Shown here: one piece after another, positions 61,573-64,000 of the stretch | Position numbering within the stretch: position 1 is the first letter of the stretch | Layout of the letters: each line of letters starts with the position of its first letter | Assembly (NCBI GenBank): GCA_965249965.1 | Contig: OZ252262.1 | Coordinates: forward strand, 2,666,001 to 2,730,000 | Length of the DNA: 64,000 bases | Direction: 5' to 3' | Source of the DNA: HXMU1420-13 sp965249965 | GTDB lineage: Bacteria > Bacteroidota > Rhodothermia > Balneolales > Balneolaceae | Made by a program: the position numbers and the translations under genes | The notes under the pieces: generated by a model | Told to the model about the DNA's origin: nothing | The model's database searches: none | What the model saw: the letters and a program-made list of their open reading frames with translations, nothing else

Positions 61573-62914
61573 AACTCTCCTCAAAATTTTGAATTCTAAC
61601 TGGTGAGCGTCCAACACTGTGATATGTTATCCTGTTCTCTTCCATTTTATTTGGATCGTATAAATTACGTCCGTCGAAAATGATCGTTTCTTTCATATGA
61701 GCAGTGAAATTCATTGGATCGAAGTTTCTGAATTCAGCCCATTCTGTAGCAATAATCAGTGCATCCACATTATGAATCGCGCTAAAAGCGTTATCAACAT
61801 AATTGGTTGAATGATTTACTAAATCAGAAGCGGCTTTTTGGAAAGTCTCCTTAGCTTCCGGATCAAATGCGATAAACTTTGCACCACGTTTTGCTAATTC
61901 ATGCATCAAATATAAGGCAGGTGCTTCGCGAACATCATCGGTTTCAGGTTTAAAAGCTAGTCCCCAAATCCCAAAAGTTTTTCCTGTTAGATCCTCGCCA
62001 AAATGATTGGTTACTTTAGGTACTATGGATGTCTTTTGCGCCTCATTTACCATCATTACAGAGTCAAGGATTTTAAAATCATATCCGTATTCATCTGCTG
62101 TGTAATGAATAGCCTGAACATCTTTTGGGAAACAACTTCCGCCGTAACCAATCCCTGCAAACAAGAAACGTTTTCCAATTCGGGAATCTGTTCCAATACC
62201 TCTTCGGATTTGCTCCACATCACCACCAACACGTTCGCAAATATTCGCAATTTCGTTCATGAATGTGATTTTGGTAGCCAATAAAGCGTTAGCGGCATAT
62301 TTGGTTAACTCTGAACTTCTTTCATCCATTATTATGATTGGATTACCACTACGAACAAACGGCGAATATAAATCTTTCATTATCTGCGCTGCTCTATCGC
62401 TTTTGGTTCCAACAACTACTCTTTCCGGTTTTAAGAAATCGTCGATTGCAGCACCTTCGCGTAAAAACTCAGGGTTTGATACTACATCAAATTCTACTTC
62501 AGCATTGATGCTGATTTTCTCAGAAACACGATCAGCAGTTCCAACCGGCACAGTACTTTTATTCACAATAACTGTGTAGCGATGTAACATTGCACCTAAT
62601 GATTCAGCTACATTTAATACTGCTGATAAGTCTGCCTGACCATCTGCACCAGGAGGTGTTGGTAAGCATAGAAAGATAATATCAGCAGATTGAACTGCCT
62701 CTTTCATGTTGGTAGTAAAGTGCAATCTTCCTTCCCGAATATTTCGATCAAAAAGTGCATTTAATCCTGGTTCATAAATCGGTACTTCACCATGGTGCAT
62801 TCTTGCTACTTTGGCTTCGTCGATATCTACACAGATAACCTGATTTCCGGTTTCTGCAAAACATGTTCCGGATACGAGTCCTACATATCCAGTTCCAATT
62901 ACAGTTATATTCAT
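61565..62914 (-). CDS. ugd: UDP-glucose 6-dehydrogenase
   Basis: A 449-residue enzyme that oxidises UDP-glucose to UDP-glucuronate with two NAD molecules. It has NAD motif GTGYVGLVSGTCFAE, the UDP-glucose dehydrogenase central helix with STVPVGTADRVSE, FLREGAAIDDF, the catalytic cysteine in YGGSCFPKDV, and FKPETDDVREAPAL. The ATG at 62914 begins directly at the NAD-binding strand; earlier in-frame codons belong to the untranslated region after the GT2 gene. It supplies UDP-GlcA to the UXS enzyme two genes downstream. Confidence 0.95.
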   Translation of the reverse strand: MNITVIGTGYVGLVSGTCFAETGNQVICVDIDEAKVARMHHGEVPIYEPGLNALFDRNIREGRLHFTTNMKEAVQSADIIFLCLPTPPGADGQADLSAVLNVAESLGAMLHRYTVIVNKSTVPVGTADRVSEKISINAEVEFDVVSNPEFLREGAAIDDFLKPERVVVGTKSDRAAQIMKDLYSPFVRSGNPIIIMDERSSELTKYAANALLATKITFMNEIANICERVGGDVEQIRRGIGTDSRIGKRFLFAGIGYGGSCFPKDVQAIHYTADEYGYDFKILDSVMMVNEAQKTSIVPKVTNHFGEDLTGKTFGIWGLAFKPETDDVREAPALYLMHELAKRGAKFIAFDPEAKETFQKAASDLVNHSTNYVDNAFSAIHNVDALIIATEWAEFRNFDPMNFTAHMKETIIFDGRNLYDPNKMEENRITYHSVGRSPVRIQNFEESYV

Positions 62915-62953
62915 TTTTTTATTTTTTTGTTGTTTAAATATCTGTTTTAAAGG

Positions 62954-63002
62954 TATGAGTAGGTCGATTCTCTTTGGTTGAGTCTTCGACCAACCACTCA
63001 TA
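62954..63002. repeat. Nested hairpin upstream of ugd
   Basis: TATGAGT (62954-62960) pairs with ACTCATA (62996-63002), and inside it GGTCGA (62962-62967) with TCGACC (62986-62991). The inner loop holds GGTTG facing CAACC as a further option. The structure lies in the 116-bp gap between the GT2 stop and the ugd start, and could be a terminator-like or regulatory RNA hairpin. No T-run is next to the stem on the minus strand. Confidence 0.45.
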
Positions 63003-63006
63003 TAAC

Positions 63007-63030
63007 TCGATGAATTTTGGATATCATCGA
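63007..63030. promoter_or_regulatory. Inverted TCGATGA sites upstream of ugd
   Basis: TCGATGA (63007-63013) and TCATCGA (63024-63030) form a perfect 7-bp inverted repeat spaced by 10 bp, directly after the GT2 stop. The core matches the CGATGAA repeats in front of the LruC gene, suggesting a shared regulator. Confidence 0.4.
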
Positions 63031-63951
63031 TTAGAGGTAGGCAATGTTTCTTCCTTCTTCTTTGTGCCACTTAATCAGGCTTTTATAGAGTTCCTTTTTC
63101 CTATTACTGAAGAAAGAAATTCCTAGAATTAACCTGGACATCCACCACACTCGATCGTGATATTGGATTAATAATTGGCGATCAAAATGTTTCTTAAGAA
63201 ATAAATACATGCCTTTGTAGTTCATCAAAAACATGCGGCTGCTGGATTGAATCGTGCTTTTCCCTTCTAAATGAATAATGCTGCAACTATTCAGATAAAC
63301 TTTTCCCCATCCGGCTTCACCAATTCGATAGCATAAATCCATTTCCTCGCCATAGATGAAAAACTGTTCGTCAAAAAGTCCAATTTCTTCAATAACTTCT
63401 CTGCGAATTAGTAATGCAGCTCCTTTCGCCCAATCGATAAATTGCGATTTGTTATGATCCAGAAGTCCAGGCAACCATTCGGTGATTTTAGGAAATCTTG
63501 CGATTACTGGATTCATAAATCGATTATCTATCAACGACCCGTAGTATGAGTAGAATTGACGAATTGACCGCTGGAGAGAACCATCTTCATAAAGCAATCT
63601 TGGCGATACTAAGCCCGTTTTCTGATTTGCTTTTAAATACGCGATCATTCGATCAACAGAATCATCAATAAGTATGGTATCCGGATTCAGAAGAAATATA
63701 AATTCACCGCTTGAGTACTTGTATGCCTGATTATTACCTGCACCAAATCCAAGGTTATTTTCTGATGCAATCACTCTGGTGTTATCATATTGCCCCATTA
63801 AACTTTGTGTAGACCCATCATTAGAAGCATTATCAAATACGATAATTTCATACGGCGTCTTAACATGTTTTTCGATGCTTTGAATGGATTGATGCACCAA
63901 ATCACCAACCTTATAATTCACTATTAAAAAACTTACTACAGGCGTACCCAT
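63031..63951 (-). CDS. GT2 glycosyltransferase (WbbL/rhamnosyltransferase-like)
   Basis: A 306-residue soluble GT2 enzyme with VVSFLIVNYKVGDLVHQSI, VFDNASNDGS, the LLNPDT metal motif, AKGAALLIRREV and EEMDLCYRI, the pattern of WbbL-type O-antigen rhamnosyltransferases. It probably adds a sugar to a lipid-linked oligosaccharide on the cytoplasmic side. The ATG has an ideal AAGGAGG seven bases upstream (63965-63959). Its start overlaps the 3' end of the preceding acyltransferase gene by 16 bp, so both belong to the operon that enters from the right. Confidence 0.9.
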   Translation of the reverse strand: MGTPVVSFLIVNYKVGDLVHQSIQSIEKHVKTPYEIIVFDNASNDGSTQSLMGQYDNTRVIASENNLGFGAGNNQAYKYSSGEFIFLLNPDTILIDDSVDRMIAYLKANQKTGLVSPRLLYEDGSLQRSIRQFYSYYGSLIDNRFMNPVIARFPKITEWLPGLLDHNKSQFIDWAKGAALLIRREVIEEIGLFDEQFFIYGEEMDLCYRIGEAGWGKVYLNSCSIIHLEGKSTIQSSSRMFLMNYKGMYLFLKKHFDRQLLIQYHDRVWWMSRLILGISFFSNRKKELYKSLIKWHKEEGRNIAYL

Positions 63952-64000
63952 TCTCCCACCTCCTTACAATATTTCTTAACTATACGGGCGGGATTACCCA
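63936..64000 (-). CDS. C-terminal end of a hexapeptide-repeat acyltransferase (truncated by window edge)
   Basis: Reading the minus strand from the right edge gives 20 codons and a TAG stop at 63938-63936: GNPARIVKKYCKEVGEWVRL. The GNPARIVKKY ending is the usual exit of left-handed beta-helix acetyltransferases (WcaF/CysE/LpxA-like), which decorate sugars in polysaccharide clusters. The rest of the gene lies outside the window. The reading frame overlaps the GT2 start by 16 bp and contains its ribosome-binding site. Confidence 0.65.
   Translation of the reverse strand, partial: GNPARIVKKYCKEVGEWVRL

Noticed and set aside
1..64000. tRNA, rRNA, CRISPR, insertion sequence or prophage
   Set aside because: I saw no tRNA-like TTCGA arms in cloverleaf context, no rRNA motifs, no regular spacer repeats and no transposase or phage proteins. 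The only recombinase is housekeeping XerC.

Overview
The window is 64 kb of gene-dense, AT-rich chromosomal DNA. It most likely comes from a marine or halophilic member of the Balneolota/Rhodothermota side of the Bacteroidota superphylum, Balneolaceae-like. This rests on family content (glycosyltransferase-117/DUF2723 protein, LruC/DUF4842 lipoprotein, HprK without PTS genes, MtaB, two-subunit KorAB, RND pump with linked MarR gene), on several TAnnTTTG-type -7 promoter boxes, and on a Chlorobi/Salinibacter-like cassette for carotenoid glycoside esters. No species can be named from the sequence alone. I see no rRNA, tRNA, CRISPR array, transposase or prophage, so this reads as core genome with accessory patches.

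Layout. 1-3551: end of a GT117/DUF2723 membrane protein, a small unknown protein and ybeY. 3527-9656 (minus): a MarR-controlled tripartite RND efflux operon. 9782-15179: a DUF445 membrane protein, then a compact run of subtilase lipoprotein, PYROXD2-like FAD oxidoreductase and Rieske oxygenase. 15250-20243: small housekeeping and unknown genes (DUF971, YajQ, CoA-binding, FKBP PPIase, THUMP RNA methyltransferase), separated by AT-rich inverted repeats. 20240-27977: a TPR lipoprotein and a copper-resistance island comprising an HMA-AraC regulator, a CopA-type ATPase, a Met/His-rich small protein and a multicopper oxidase with a C-terminal barrel-like domain. 28024-31640: an O-methyltransferase, then acyltransferase, carotenoid hydratase and glycosyltransferase, read as a carotenoid-tailoring cassette.

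31684-48209: xerC-hpf-hprK, an M23 peptidase, an M28 peptidase, trmH, an OmpR-type regulator, a Tat-exported sugar isomerase-like protein, bioB, korAB, mtaB, a family-4 uracil-DNA glycosylase lacking the usual Fe-S cysteines, dnaB and a second M28 peptidase. 48206-55334 (minus): an H-NOX nitric-oxide sensor, a hybrid histidine kinase and a lone receiver, followed by a small membrane protein, mutL and a tRNA-queuosine mannosyltransferase-like gene.

55445-64000 (minus): a surface-polysaccharide operon entering from beyond the right edge: hexapeptide acyltransferase end, GT2, UDP-glucose dehydrogenase, UDP-glucose 4-epimerase, UDP-glucuronate decarboxylase, membrane GT2 and a LytTR response regulator. 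It is followed by a large LruC lipoprotein whose upstream region carries three CGATGAA repeats spaced exactly 20 bp apart. Together these genes could make UDP-GlcA, UDP-Xyl and UDP-Gal for a xylose- or uronate-containing exopolysaccharide.

The most interesting points are the HMA-AraC copper sensor next to phased TATACA repeats, the oxidase-barrel fusion, the H-NOX phosphorelay, the LytTR-associated repeats, the bacterial QTMAN homologue and the glycosylase without cluster ligands. All start-codon choices, promoters and terminators were read by eye.
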